A DNA stretch of 64,000 nucleotides from Cryobacterium mannosilyticum (GTDB lineage: Bacteria; Actinomycetota; Actinomycetes; Actinomycetales; Microbacteriaceae): assembly GCF_004402705.1 (NCBI RefSeq), contig NZ_SOFM01000007.1, positions 186,001 to 250,000 on the forward strand. Direction: 5' to 3'. Position numbers and translations under genes: made by a program. This document shows positions 20,819 through 29,712 of this stretch, piece after piece (within the stretch, counting starts at the first letter, position 1; each line of letters begins with the position of its first letter). Under the pieces are notes generated by a model. It did not search any database. It was given only the letters and a program-made list of their open reading frames with translations, and was not told the DNA's origin.

Positions 20819-20834
20819 GCGAACACATGTTCGA
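20819..20834. promoter_or_regulatory. LexA-type SOS box upstream of uvrA
   Basis: GAACACATGTTC (20821-20832) is a perfect palindrome matching the actinobacterial/Gram-positive LexA operator GAAC-N4-GTTC, flanked by GA on the right as in the mycobacterial consensus. It is 58 nt before the uvrA start, in the uvrB-uvrA gap. Confidence 0.85.
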
Positions 20835-20896
20835 CAGTGCGCGTTTTCGCCGGGCCGTTGCCGAGCGCCGCCCCGAGCGCCAACCGTTCGATGTGG

Positions 20897-22960
20897 CTAG
20901 ATGTGGCCGGCCTTCTCCATCTGGCGCAGTTCGCGCTTCAGCTCGGACACCTCGTCTCGCAGGCGCGCCGCGAGTTCGAATTTGAGTTCCCCGGCAGCCT
21001 CGAGCATCTGACCGTTCAGGTCCGCGATGATCGACTCCAGGTCGTTGGCGCCGTTGGCCGCCAGGCCCTGGCGGCGAGGCGTCGGGGCGCTCCCCTTGCG
21101 CCTGTCGGAGCGGCCGGCCAGAAGCTCGGCGGTGTCCGCCTCCTCACGGGCGAGAACCTCGGTGATGTCCGCGATCCGCTTGCGGAGGGGGGTGGGGTCG
21201 ATCCCGTGCAGGGTGTTGTAGGCCACCTGCTTCTCACGGCGGCGGTCGGTTTCGTCGATGGCGCGTTCCATCGAGGCGGTGAGCCGGTCGGCGTACATGT
21301 GCACCTCGCCGGACACGTTGCGGGCGGCGCGGCCGATGGTCTGGATGAGAGAGGTCGCCGAACGGAGGAAACCTTCCTTGTCGGCGTCGAGGATGGCGAC
21401 CAGCGACACCTCCGGCAGGTCGAGACCCTCCCGCAACAGGTTGATTCCGACGAGCACGTCGTAAACGCCGGCGCGGAGTTCGGTGAGCAGTTCGACCCGG
21501 CGCAGGGTGTCGACGTCGGAGTGCAGATATCGCACCCGCACTCCGGCCTCGGTGAGGAAGTCGGTGAGTTCCTCGGCCATCTTCTTGGTCAGGGTCGTGA
21601 CGAGCACCCGTTCGTTGCGCTCGACCCTCTTGTGGATCTCTTCGAGGAGGTCGTCGATTTGCCCCTTGCTGGGCTTCACGACGATCTGCGGGTCGATCAG
21701 CCCGGTCGGGCGGATGATCTGCTCGACGACGCCGTCGGCGATGCCCATCTCGTACTTGCCGGGGGTCGCGGACAGGTACACGGTCTGGCCGACCCTGCCC
21801 TTGAACTCACTGAATTTGAGCGGCCGGTTGTCCAGGGCGCTGGGGAGCCGGAAGCCGTGTTCGACGAGGGTGCGCTTGCGCGATGAGTCCCCCTCGTACA
21901 TGGCGCCGATCTGGGGCACGGTCACGTGCGACTCGTCGATGACCATCAGGAAGTCGTCGGGGAAGTAGTCGAGCAGGCAGTGCGGCGCCTCCCCCGGCTG
22001 CCGGGCGTCGATGTGCCGCGAGTAGTTCTCGATCCCGGAGCAGAAACCGATCTGCTCCATCATCTCCAGGTCGAAGGTGGTGCGCATCCGCAGCCGCTGG
22101 GCCTCGAGCAGCTTGCCCTCCCGCTCGAGCTGTTCGAGACGCTCGGCCAGCTCCTCCAGGATCGTGCCGATTGCCCGGTGCATCACGTCGGTGCTGGCCA
22201 CGTAGTGCGAACCGGGAAAGACCGACACCGCCTCCAGCTTGCGCACGATGTCGCCGGTCAGCGGGTGCAGGCTGTAGAGCGCCTCGATCTCGTCGCCGAA
22301 CATCTCGATCCGGATCGCGAGTTCTTCGTACATGGGGATGATCTCGATGGTGTCGCCCCGAACTCGGAAGTGGCCCCGGGAGAAGTCGACGTCGTTGCGC
22401 TGGTACTGCATGGCGACGAACCGGCGGACGAGCCAGTCCCGGCTGACCTTCTGGCCGACTTGCAGGGCGATCATCGCCTCGAGGTAACCCTCGGGGGTGC
22501 CGAGGCCGTAGATGCAGGAGACGGTGGACACGACGATCACGTCGCGCCGACTCAGCAGCGAGTTGGTGGTGGAGTGCCGCAGCCGCTCCACCTCCGCGTT
22601 GATCGACGAGTCCTTCTCGATGAAGGTGTCGGTCTGCGGTACGTAGGCCTCCGGCTGGTAGTAGTCGTAGTAGGAGACGAAGTACTCGACGGCGTTGTTG
22701 GGCATCAGCTCACGGAACTCGTTCACCAGTTGCGCGGCCAGGGTCTTGTTGTGCGCGAGCACCAGGGTGGGGCGTTGCACCTGCTCGATCAGCCAGGCGG
22801 TCGTCGCGGACTTTCCGGTTCCGGTGGCACCGAGCAGCACGATGTCGGTCTCTCCGGCGTTGATCCGGCCGGCCAGCTCGGCGATCGCGGTCGGCTGGTC
22901 ACCGCTGGGGGTGTACTCGCTCACGACCTCGAACGGATGTACAGAGCGCGTGGGTTCCAT
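20897..22960 (-). CDS. uvrB: Excinuclease ABC subunit B
   Basis: Helicase-like damage-verification subunit of UvrABC. The 687-residue product has Walker A GATGTGKSATTAW (near residue 45), the damage-probing beta-hairpin with SYYDYYQPEAYVP (near 95), later helicase motifs such as GRAARN, and a C-terminal UVR motif (ELAARLRDEVSELKREL) that contacts UvrC. It starts 9 nt past the coaE stop and shares its transcript. uvrA lies 133 nt downstream with its own SOS-linked promoter region. Confidence 0.97.
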   Translation of the reverse strand: MEPTRSVHPFEVVSEYTPSGDQPTAIAELAGRINAGETDIVLLGATGTGKSATTAWLIEQVQRPTLVLAHNKTLAAQLVNEFRELMPNNAVEYFVSYYDYYQPEAYVPQTDTFIEKDSSINAEVERLRHSTTNSLLSRRDVIVVSTVSCIYGLGTPEGYLEAMIALQVGQKVSRDWLVRRFVAMQYQRNDVDFSRGHFRVRGDTIEIIPMYEELAIRIEMFGDEIEALYSLHPLTGDIVRKLEAVSVFPGSHYVASTDVMHRAIGTILEELAERLEQLEREGKLLEAQRLRMRTTFDLEMMEQIGFCSGIENYSRHIDARQPGEAPHCLLDYFPDDFLMVIDESHVTVPQIGAMYEGDSSRKRTLVEHGFRLPSALDNRPLKFSEFKGRVGQTVYLSATPGKYEMGIADGVVEQIIRPTGLIDPQIVVKPSKGQIDDLLEEIHKRVERNERVLVTTLTKKMAEELTDFLTEAGVRVRYLHSDVDTLRRVELLTELRAGVYDVLVGINLLREGLDLPEVSLVAILDADKEGFLRSATSLIQTIGRAARNVSGEVHMYADRLTASMERAIDETDRRREKQVAYNTLHGIDPTPLRKRIADITEVLAREEADTAELLAGRSDRRKGSAPTPRRQGLAANGANDLESIIADLNGQMLEAAGELKFELAARLRDEVSELKRELRQMEKAGHI

Positions 22961-22969
22961 GACTCCAGT

Positions 22970-23596
22970 CTATGGAGCACCACTGACAGTCGACTCGGCG
23001 GCGGCCCGCACACGGTGCCAGAGATCGTCGACCTGGGCCAGGGTCTGGCCGAGAGTGCCGGTGGTGTCGATGACGACGTCCGAGACGGCCAGACGCTCGG
23101 CGTCGCTGGCCTGGGACCGGATCCGGCGCTTGGCTTCCGCCTCGGGCATCCCGCGGAGGTCGACCATCCGCTGCACCCGGGTTGCCTCGTCGGCCTGGGT
23201 GACCACGATCAGGTCGAACGGGTGGTCGACGGCGGCCTCCACCAGCAAGGGGACGTCGTAGACGACGACCGCGTGCGGGTCCCTCTCCGCGGCCTCGCGG
23301 ATCATCAGGTTCGACAGGGAACGAACGGCCGGGTGCACGATCGAATTGAGCAGGGCGAGGGACGCAGGGTCGGCGAAGACGACGGCCCCCAGCGCCGCCC
23401 GGTCGAGGCTGCCGTCCGGCGCGATCACCGTGGGGCCGAATGAGCGGGTGATCTCCTCGAGGGCTGCGGTGCCGGGCTCGACCGCGACCCGGGCGAGGCG
23501 GTCGGCGTCGATGTGCACGGCGCCGAGTTCGGCCAGCCTGCGCGCCACGGTGCTTTTTCCGGATGCGATCCCGCCGGTCAGTCCAATCAGGTACAC
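22970..23596 (-). CDS. coaE: Dephospho-CoA kinase
   Basis: Last step of coenzyme A synthesis: phosphorylates the 3'-hydroxyl of dephospho-CoA. The 208-residue product begins with P-loop GLTGGIASGKSTVARRL, followed by DADRLAR and a lid region near RMVDLRGMPEAEAKRRI. It is a plain CoaE; the C-terminal GrpB/UPF0157 domain found in mycobacterial CoaE is absent. The GTG start lacks a ribosome site but follows TAGCAT by 7 nt. First gene of coaE-uvrB. Confidence 0.95.
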   Translation of the reverse strand: MYLIGLTGGIASGKSTVARRLAELGAVHIDADRLARVAVEPGTAALEEITRSFGPTVIAPDGSLDRAALGAVVFADPASLALLNSIVHPAVRSLSNLMIREAAERDPHAVVVYDVPLLVEAAVDHPFDLIVVTQADEATRVQRMVDLRGMPEAEAKRRIRSQASDAERLAVSDVVIDTTGTLGQTLAQVDDLWHRVRAAAESTVSGAP

Positions 23597-23603
23597 CCGT
23601 GCA

Positions 23604-23609
23604 ATGCTA
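23604..23609 (-). promoter_or_regulatory. coaE -10 hexamer (leaderless candidate)
   Basis: TAGCAT on the minus strand, 7 nt before the coaE GTG. Just upstream, at 23618-23636, is an 8-bp perfect inverted repeat (CGGGGCGC) with a 3-nt loop, where a -35 or an operator would be expected. Confidence 0.45.
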
Positions 23610-23743
23610 ACGTCCCTCGGGGCGCTCAGCGCCCCGGGTTACCCGTGCAGTCCACCGCTGACGCGGACAGGTGATGGTGACCGGCGTCGTCGAGTCGTCG
23701 GCCGGCACGGTGTCGGTCGGGACCGGATCTGTCACGTGCGGGA

Positions 23744-23776
23744 ACAAAACAGGCCGGACCCCGAAGGGCCCGGCCT
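23744..23776 (-). terminator. rpsA Rho-independent terminator
   Basis: An 11-bp stem (AGGCCGGGCCC with one mismatch partner) with a UUCG-type loop, followed on the minus strand by GTTTTGTT. It is the second of two hairpins after rpsA. Confidence 0.85.
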
Positions 23777-23783
23777 GGTTCAA

Positions 23784-23812
23784 CCGGACGGCACCGTGCA
23801 GGTGCCGTCCGG
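23784..23812 (-). terminator. First hairpin downstream of rpsA
   Basis: Perfect 12-bp stem CCGGACGGCACC with a 5-nt loop, 18 nt past the rpsA stop and immediately before the U-rich terminator. It probably forms a tandem terminator or protects the mRNA 3' end. Confidence 0.6.
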
Positions 23813-23830
23813 CGGGGTGGAGATTCGCTG

Positions 23831-25288
23831 CTAGTTGGAGCTGGAGAGCTTCTCGCGCAGAGCGGCGAGGGCCTCGTCGTCTGCGAGGGTGCCGGCGCCG
23901 GCGGTCTCGCTGGAGAAGGAGGAACCTGCTGCGGACGGGACATCGCCGGGGGCGATGATCTCGTCGTTGGCGGAGGCCACCTGCTTCTTGTGGGCTTCCC
24001 AGCGAGCCTGGGCTGCAGCGTAGTCCTGCTCCCACTTCTCGCGCTGGGTTTCGAAGCCTTCGCGCCACTCGTTGGTCTCCGGGTCGAAGCCCTCAGGGTA
24101 CTTGTAGTTGCCCTGGTCGTCGTACTCGGTGAGCATTCCGTAGAGTGCCGGGTCGAACTCGGTGCCCTCGGGGTCGACACCCTCGTTGGCCTGCTTGAGG
24201 CTCAGCGAGATGCGGCGACGCTCGAGGTCGATGTCGATGACCTTGACGAAGACCTCGTCGCCGACGGAGACGACCTGTTCGGCGAGCTCAACGTGCTTGC
24301 CGGAGAGCTCGGAGATGTGGACCAGGCCCTCGATGCCCTCGGCGACGCGAACGAACGCGCCGAACGGGACGAGCTTGGTGACCTTACCCGGTGCAACCTG
24401 GCCGATGGCGTGGGTGCGGGCGAAGACCTGCCACGGGTCCTCCTGCGTCGCCTTGAGCGACAGCGACACGCGCTCGCGCTCGAGGTCGACCTCGAGGATC
24501 TCGACGGTGACTTCCTGACCGACCTCGACGACCTCGCTGGCGTGCTCGATGTGCTTCCAGCTGAGCTCGGAGACGTGAACCAGACCGTCAACGCCGCCCA
24601 GGTCGACGAACGCACCGAAGTTGACGATCGACGAGACGACGCCCTTGCGGACCTGTCCCTTCTGGAGGTTGTTGAGGAACGTGGTGCGGCTCTCGGACTG
24701 CGTCTGCTCGAGCAGGGCACGGCGGGACAGCACGACGTTATTGCGGTTCTTGTCGAGTTCGAGGATCTTGGCCTCGATCTCCTGGCCCAGGTACGGGGTC
24801 AGGTCGCGAACGCGGCGCAGCTCGATGAGCGATGCGGGAAGGAAGCCACGGAGGCCGATGTCCACGATGAGGCCACCCTTGACAACCTCGATGACCGAGC
24901 CGGTGACAACGCCATCCGACTCCTTGATCTTCTCGACGTCGCCCCATGCACGCTCGTACTGAGCGCGCTTCTTGGACAGGATGAGACGGCCTTCTTTGTC
25001 TTCCTTCTGAAGAACGAGGGCCTCAACCAGGTCGCCGACCTTGACGACCTCAGAGGGGTCAACGTCGTGCTTGATGGAAAGTTCGCGGGAGGGGATGACA
25101 CCCTCGGTCTTGTAGCCCACGTCGAGGAGAACCTCGTCGCGGTCGATCTTCACCACGGTGCCTTCGATGAGGTCGCCGTCGTTGAAGAATTTCAGAGTCT
25201 TTTCGACCGCGGCAAGAAAGTCTTCAGCAGATCCAATGTCGTTGATGGCGACCTGCTTGGGTGCCCGTTCGGTCGTTGCGATTGTCAT
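23831..25288 (-). CDS. rpsA: 30S ribosomal protein S1
   Basis: Binds mRNA at the 30S subunit. The 485-residue product has four S1/OB domains (about 36-105, 120-190, 205-275 and 290-360), the actinobacterial four-domain arrangement rather than the six of E. coli, then an acidic, low-complexity tail. The ATG has GGAG 11 nt upstream. A candidate promoter lies at 25366-25395. Two tandem hairpins terminate it before coaE, so the two genes are independently transcribed. The polA-rpsA-coaE-uvrB-uvrA order matches other actinobacteria, with the accessory island inserted between polA and rpsA. Confidence 0.97.
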   Translation of the reverse strand: MTIATTERAPKQVAINDIGSAEDFLAAVEKTLKFFNDGDLIEGTVVKIDRDEVLLDVGYKTEGVIPSRELSIKHDVDPSEVVKVGDLVEALVLQKEDKEGRLILSKKRAQYERAWGDVEKIKESDGVVTGSVIEVVKGGLIVDIGLRGFLPASLIELRRVRDLTPYLGQEIEAKILELDKNRNNVVLSRRALLEQTQSESRTTFLNNLQKGQVRKGVVSSIVNFGAFVDLGGVDGLVHVSELSWKHIEHASEVVEVGQEVTVEILEVDLERERVSLSLKATQEDPWQVFARTHAIGQVAPGKVTKLVPFGAFVRVAEGIEGLVHISELSGKHVELAEQVVSVGDEVFVKVIDIDLERRRISLSLKQANEGVDPEGTEFDPALYGMLTEYDDQGNYKYPEGFDPETNEWREGFETQREKWEQDYAAAQARWEAHKKQVASANDEIIAPGDVPSAAGSSFSSETAGAGTLADDEALAALREKLSSSN

Positions 25289-25365
25289 GTAGTAGTTGCT
25301 CCAGGATGGACATAGATCGGGCCACGCGCAGAAAGGATTTCAGGGTTGCGCACCGCGCATGGCAG

Positions 25366-25395
25366 CGGATAGGTCGTCACAAACGTGACAGTCAA
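25366..25395 (-). promoter_or_regulatory. Candidate rpsA promoter
   Basis: On the minus strand TTGACT, an 18-nt spacer, then TATCCG (weak -10). The spacer contains a GTCAC-GTGAC inverted repeat. The leader would be about 70-75 nt. Nothing else was recognised in the rpsA-DUF885 gap. Confidence 0.4.
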
Positions 25396-25482
25396 CCTTA
25401 GCTGTTTGCGGAGGGGCGCGGCAACTTCACCCGAACCGGCCGGAACCGGTGACGAGCCCGGTCCCGCCACCGAAAGCGGACC

Positions 25483-27159
25483 CTAACCGAGCATCGCCGA
25501 ACGCAGCGTGTCGAGGCCGACCCCGCCGAGGTCCAGGGCCTTGCGGTGGAAGTCCTTGATCGAGAACGCGTCGCCCTCCTTCTCGCGGTAGGTGTCGCGC
25601 AGCTCTTCCCAAATCCGCTGGCCGACCTTGTAAGAGGGTGCCTGGCCGGGCCAGCCGAGGTAACGGTTGACCTCGAACTTCACGAAGCCGTCGTTCATGT
25701 TCACGTTCCGGCGGAGGAAGTCGAACGCGTAGTCCGCCGTCCACGGTCCGGAACCGTCCGGGAGCTGCTTCTCCAGGTGCACCCCGATGTCGAGCACGAC
25801 GCGGGCGGCGCGCATCCGCTGCCCGTCGAGCATGCCGAGGCGGTCGGCCGGGTCGTCGAGGTAGCCGAGCTGTTCCATCAGGCGTTCGGCGTAGAGGGCC
25901 CAGCCCTCGGCGTGGCCCGAGGTGCCGGCCAGCTGACGGCGCCAGGTGTTCAGTTTGGCCCGGTTGTAGACGGCCTGGCCGATCTGCAGGTGGTGCCCGG
26001 GGATTCCCTCGTGGTAAACGGTGGTTAGTTCGCGCCAGGTGTCGAATTCGGTGACGCCGACGGGGACGGACCACCACATCCGGCCGGGGCGGGAGAAGTC
26101 GTCGGTGGGTCCGGTGTAGTAGATCCCGCCCTCCTGGGTGGGGGCGATCAGGCACTCGAGCCGTTTGATCTCGTCGGGGATGTCGAATTGGGTGCCGGAG
26201 AGTTCGGCCACGGCGCGGTCGCTGGTCTCCTGCATCCACTTCTGCAGCGCCTCCGTGCCGTGCAGTTTGCGACTCGGGTCGGTGTCGAGGTGGGCGATCG
26301 CCTCGAGCACGCTCGCGCCCGGCTTGATCTGGTCGGCGATGCTCTCCTGCTCGGCGACCATCCGGGCCAGTTCCTCGACGCCCCAGTCGTAGGTCTCGTC
26401 GAGGTCGATGGTGGCGCCGAGGAAACGGCGGGACTGGAGCGCGTACAGTTCACGGCCGACCGCGTCCTTCTCGGGTGCGGCGCCTTCCAGCGTGCCGCCG
26501 AGGAATTCGGCGAGCGTGCCGTAGGCGGCGGCGGCGGCGCGCGCCCCCGCGGCGAGGTCGGTGGCCAGCGAGGCCGGCAGGCTGCCGGATTCCAGGCTCG
26601 CCTCCGCGGCGAACCGGGCGAAGAAACCGCCGTTCGCGGCGTGGCGTTTCGCCTGTCCGGCGACTTCGCGCACCTGGCGCCTGGCTGGCATGATCCCCTG
26701 GCGCATTCCCTCGCGGAGGGTCTGGAGATAGCCGTCCATTGCCGCAGGCACGGCGGCCAGCCGGGACGAGATGTTCTCCCAGTCGTGCACCGACGCGGTG
26801 GGCATGAGGTCGAAGATGTCACGGATGCCCTGGGCCGGCGATGCGATCACGTTCAGGTCACGCAACTGCAGTCCGGCCTCGTGGCTCTCCACGTCGAGGG
26901 CGAGCGAGCTGCGCAGGTCGGTGCGGGTGACGACGTCGACGTCGTCGGCGACTGGTGCCGCATCGAGGAGGGCGATGACCTTCTTCGCCTCGAGCCGGCG
27001 GCGCTCGTCGCCGGCGGGCGAGTAGTCCCCGAACCGGCCGTCGCCCTCGGTGCGGCCGATGTAGGTCCCCACCGTCGGGTCGAGGTCGACGAGGGTGTCG
27101 ACCCAGTCCTCGGCAATCGCGTCGATCGCCGTCGGTGTGCGCTGAGGCTCGTGTGTCAT
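25483..27159 (-). CDS. DUF885 family protein, putative zinc metallopeptidase-like
   Basis: A 558-residue cytoplasmic protein (no signal peptide or membrane segment) of the DUF885 family. The signature HEGIPGHHLQ is at residues 383-392; H383, E384 and H389/H390 resemble a zinc-binding HExxxxHH site. Members are treated as probable metallopeptidases but the substrate is unknown. The ATG is 9 nt past the histidine-kinase stop. The kinase stop TAG is part of a TAGGCT hexamer ending 6 nt before the ATG, which could be a -10 or a weak ribosome site. It may therefore be the last gene of the PepSY/two-component operon or be separately transcribed. Confidence 0.85.
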   Translation of the reverse strand: MTHEPQRTPTAIDAIAEDWVDTLVDLDPTVGTYIGRTEGDGRFGDYSPAGDERRRLEAKKVIALLDAAPVADDVDVVTRTDLRSSLALDVESHEAGLQLRDLNVIASPAQGIRDIFDLMPTASVHDWENISSRLAAVPAAMDGYLQTLREGMRQGIMPARRQVREVAGQAKRHAANGGFFARFAAEASLESGSLPASLATDLAAGARAAAAAYGTLAEFLGGTLEGAAPEKDAVGRELYALQSRRFLGATIDLDETYDWGVEELARMVAEQESIADQIKPGASVLEAIAHLDTDPSRKLHGTEALQKWMQETSDRAVAELSGTQFDIPDEIKRLECLIAPTQEGGIYYTGPTDDFSRPGRMWWSVPVGVTEFDTWRELTTVYHEGIPGHHLQIGQAVYNRAKLNTWRRQLAGTSGHAEGWALYAERLMEQLGYLDDPADRLGMLDGQRMRAARVVLDIGVHLEKQLPDGSGPWTADYAFDFLRRNVNMNDGFVKFEVNRYLGWPGQAPSYKVGQRIWEELRDTYREKEGDAFSIKDFHRKALDLGGVGLDTLRSAMLG

Positions 27160-27168
27160 GGCCCGAGC

Positions 27169-28530
27169 CTAGGACACCGGGGACCGCGCCGTCTTCCCCC
27201 CGATCGGCAGGGTCACCACGAACCGCGCGCCCGACCGGTGAAGCGGGTCGATCACGATCGCCCCTCCGTGGGCGGCGACGATCTCCCTCGCGATCGCGAG
27301 ACCGAGGCCGCTGCCGCCGGCGCCCTGGGACCGGGCCTCGTCGACCCGGGCGAACCGTTCGAAGACGCGGTCCTGCTCCGCGGCCGGGATTCCCGGTCCG
27401 TCGTCCGCCACGGTGAGTTCGGCCTGACCGTCGACCTCGCGCAGGCTGACCACGATCTGCGGGCCGCCGTGCTGCACCGCGTTGTCGAGCAGGTTGCGCA
27501 CCACCCGGGCGAGCCGGTCGCGGTTCCCCCGGACTTGGGCGCCGGACACCCGGCTGACGTCGACCGAGACCGATTCGGTGCCGCGCATCCGGCGTGCCTC
27601 GGCCATCACGACGTCGTCGAGGTCGACGAGGTCGCCCACGCGTGGTTCCTGCGCGTTGTCGGCGCGGGCGAGCAGGAGCAGGTCGTCGATCAGCCGTTGC
27701 AGCGTGTCGGCCTCGTCGAGCACGCTCTGCCGGGTGGCTGCGGCGTCCGCCTCCTCGGGGTGCGCCCGATCGACCTCGAGCTGGGCGCGAATGCGGGCCA
27801 GCGGCGTGCGGAGCTCGTGCGACGCGTCCGCAACGAAGCGCCGCTGCCGAGTGTCGGCCGTTTCCACCCGTTCGAGCATCTCGTTCATGGTGCGCGCGAG
27901 CCGGGCGATCTCATCCTGGGTCTTCGGTTCGGGCACCCTCCGGTTCAGGGTGGAGCCGGATACGCCCGCGACCCGGCGGCGAATGGCCTCGACCGGTCGG
28001 AGGACCCGACCAACCAGCAGCCAGACCACTACCGCGAGGAGCAGCGACGCGGCGGGAACCGCGATCAGCAGGCCCCTGAGGAGAGTGTCGACGCTGTCCT
28101 GCACGTCGTCCAGGGGTGTGCCGACGAGCACGCGGAGGCCGTTCCTGGTCGTGGCGAGCAGCCGGAAGTCCGGGCCGGGACTGGACCGCATGGTCTGGAA
28201 TCCGTCGGCCGAGCGGGGTGGCGCGGCCAGGCGCGCGTCGGCGAGGGTGCGGGCGGTGGCGGCGATCTCCCGGCCGGCGGCATCCGTCACCCGGGCGAAG
28301 GATTCGTCGTCGCCCTGGCTGGCGATGAGGGCCGGCTGGGTTCCGGAATCGAGCGCCGCGATGATGGCGCTGCTGTGCCGACGCAGGTTCTCGTCGACGT
28401 TGTCGGTCAGCACCGACCGTTGGGCGGCGACTAGGGCGCCGCCGGTGACCACCAGCACAACCAGCACGACGAAGGTTGCGGCGGCGGTGATCCGCCAGCG
28501 CACGCCTCCGATCAGCCGGGTCACCCGCAC
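27169..28530 (-). CDS. Sensor histidine kinase
   Basis: Membrane sensor kinase of 453 residues. Membrane helix 1 is at about 13-35 and an extracytoplasmic domain at 36-150. Helix 2 is at about 152-174, followed by a HAMP linker (175-228). The HisKA domain has ASHELRTPLARIR (phospho-acceptor H238). The ATPase domain has the N box RNLLDNAVQHGG (N346, N350), G1 DDGPGIP and G2 GGSGLGL. It is paired with the response regulator 10 nt upstream. The sensed signal is unknown, but a secreted PepSY-like protein heads the operon and a lipoprotein is divergent, so the stimulus is probably at the cell envelope. GTG start with AGGG 8 nt upstream. Confidence 0.93.
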   Translation of the reverse strand: MRVTRLIGGVRWRITAAATFVVLVVLVVTGGALVAAQRSVLTDNVDENLRRHSSAIIAALDSGTQPALIASQGDDESFARVTDAAGREIAATARTLADARLAAPPRSADGFQTMRSSPGPDFRLLATTRNGLRVLVGTPLDDVQDSVDTLLRGLLIAVPAASLLLAVVVWLLVGRVLRPVEAIRRRVAGVSGSTLNRRVPEPKTQDEIARLARTMNEMLERVETADTRQRRFVADASHELRTPLARIRAQLEVDRAHPEEADAAATRQSVLDEADTLQRLIDDLLLLARADNAQEPRVGDLVDLDDVVMAEARRMRGTESVSVDVSRVSGAQVRGNRDRLARVVRNLLDNAVQHGGPQIVVSLREVDGQAELTVADDGPGIPAAEQDRVFERFARVDEARSQGAGGSGLGLAIAREIVAAHGGAIVIDPLHRSGARFVVTLPIGGKTARSPVS

Positions 28531-28540
28531 GGAACCGACC

Positions 28541-29242
28541 CTACCGAGGTCCTGAGCCGGCGGGGCCGGCGGGGCCGGCGGCCAGGCGGTAGCCCGCCCC
28601 GCGCACGGTCTCGATCTCGGCCCGGGATTCGTGCTGCTCGAGCTTGCGGCGTAGCCGGGCGACGTACACCTCGACGATGTTCGGGTCGCCGTCGAAGTCG
28701 TCGCTCCACACGCCGTCGAGGATGTGTTGCTTTGACAGCACCTGGCCGGCGCGGTGCACCAGGTAGTGCAACACGTCGAACTCTCGGGAGGTGACCGTGA
28801 CCTCGCTCTCGCCGACCCAGACCCGGTGGTACAGCGGGTCGACCCGGAGGTCGGCGACCCCGCTCGGCGGCGGCGTCGCCGAACCGCTCCGGCGGATCAG
28901 GGCGTGAAGCCGCGCCACGAGAACCGGAAAGGAGAACGGCTTCACGAGGTAGTCGTCCGCGCCGGTGTCCAGCGCCTCCGCCTCGTCCAGGTCGCCGTCC
29001 TTCGCGGTCAGCATCAGGATCGGCGTCCAGTTGTCGGCCGCGCGGAGGTCGGCGCAGACCAGGAAGCCGTTCCGGCCCGGCATCATGATGTCCAGGACGA
29101 TGACGTCGTAGGTGCCCTCGCCCGCCCGCCACAGTCCGTCGATGCCGTTGCGCTCGACGTCCACGGTGAATCCCTCGGCGCGGAGGCCGCGGCCGAGGGC
29201 GGTCGTGATCTTCTCGTCATCATCGACCAGGAGCACTTTCAT
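28541..29242 (-). CDS. OmpR/PhoB-family response regulator
   Basis: A 233-residue regulator with a receiver domain (D7/D8/D9 acidic pocket, phospho-acceptor D51 in VLDIMMPG, K near 104 in VKPFSF) and a winged-helix DNA-binding domain. The latter includes REFDVLHYLVHRAGQVLS and VYVARLRRKLE. It is cognate to the kinase downstream. The likely targets are the mirrored GTTCAG boxes at 29713-29771 between the PepSY gene and the divergent lipoprotein, because OmpR-type proteins bind direct repeats spaced by one helical turn. The C-terminus ends in a GPAGPAG low-complexity tail. Confidence 0.94.
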   Translation of the reverse strand: MKVLLVDDDEKITTALGRGLRAEGFTVDVERNGIDGLWRAGEGTYDVIVLDIMMPGRNGFLVCADLRAADNWTPILMLTAKDGDLDEAEALDTGADDYLVKPFSFPVLVARLHALIRRSGSATPPPSGVADLRVDPLYHRVWVGESEVTVTSREFDVLHYLVHRAGQVLSKQHILDGVWSDDFDGDPNIVEVYVARLRRKLEQHESRAEIETVRGAGYRLAAGPAGPAGSGPR

Positions 29243-29310
29243 GGGGCGCCTCTCCTGCCTGGCTTCCGTGCGGCCGCCGGGTGGGCCGCACGGTGGACTG
29301 TGGGTCCGGC

Positions 29311-29649
29311 TCAGCCCTCGGCACCGCCCTTGAGCGCAGGCACGACCTGGAAAGCCCGGTCGAGTTGCACATCTACCTCGGTGCCGTCGGCGAAGGTCAC
29401 TTCGACCTCATAGTAGCTCTCCTCGTCGCCGACCTCGGTCTCGGTGACCCGGCCCTGGCCGGTCTCAGCCAGGGCCGCGGCGCTCGCCTGGACGAGCGCG
29501 GCACCGGTGATGGCCGTGTCGGATTCACTGTGGCCGGTGTCTGCGGCGTTCGCGGCAGGGAGGCCGCCCACGACGCCGAGGCCGGCCAAGGTGGCGAGTC
29601 CTGCAACGGCTGCCTTGTGTGTCGTCTTCATCTTCATTTTCTTCTGCAT
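29311..29649 (-). CDS. Secreted PepSY-like protein
   Basis: A 112-residue exported protein. A signal peptide (residues 1-35) has a Lys-rich n-region (MQKKMKMKTTHK), a hydrophobic core and a cleavage site after ANA. The mature part resembles one PepSY domain: helix ALVQASAAALAETGQG followed by strands ESYYEVEVTFADGTEVDVQLD. PepSY proteins are thought to inhibit or modulate peptidases or to sense at the envelope; the exact role here is unknown. AAGGAG precedes the ATG by 5 nt. It heads the PepSY-regulator-kinase operon, 68 nt before the regulator. Confidence 0.8.
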   Translation of the reverse strand: MQKKMKMKTTHKAAVAGLATLAGLGVVGGLPAANAADTGHSESDTAITGAALVQASAAALAETGQGRVTETEVGDEESYYEVEVTFADGTEVDVQLDRAFQVVPALKGGAEG

Positions 29650-29712
29650 GGCTTCTCCTTGCCTGGTAGACCGGGCGCGTCGCCCGACCTTCATCACGGT
29701 AGGAGACGGATG

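Noticed and set aside
23607..24180. Minus-strand frames overlapping the rpsA end and terminators
   Set aside because: Composition is out-of-frame (Arg/Pro/Ser) and they run through two terminator hairpins.
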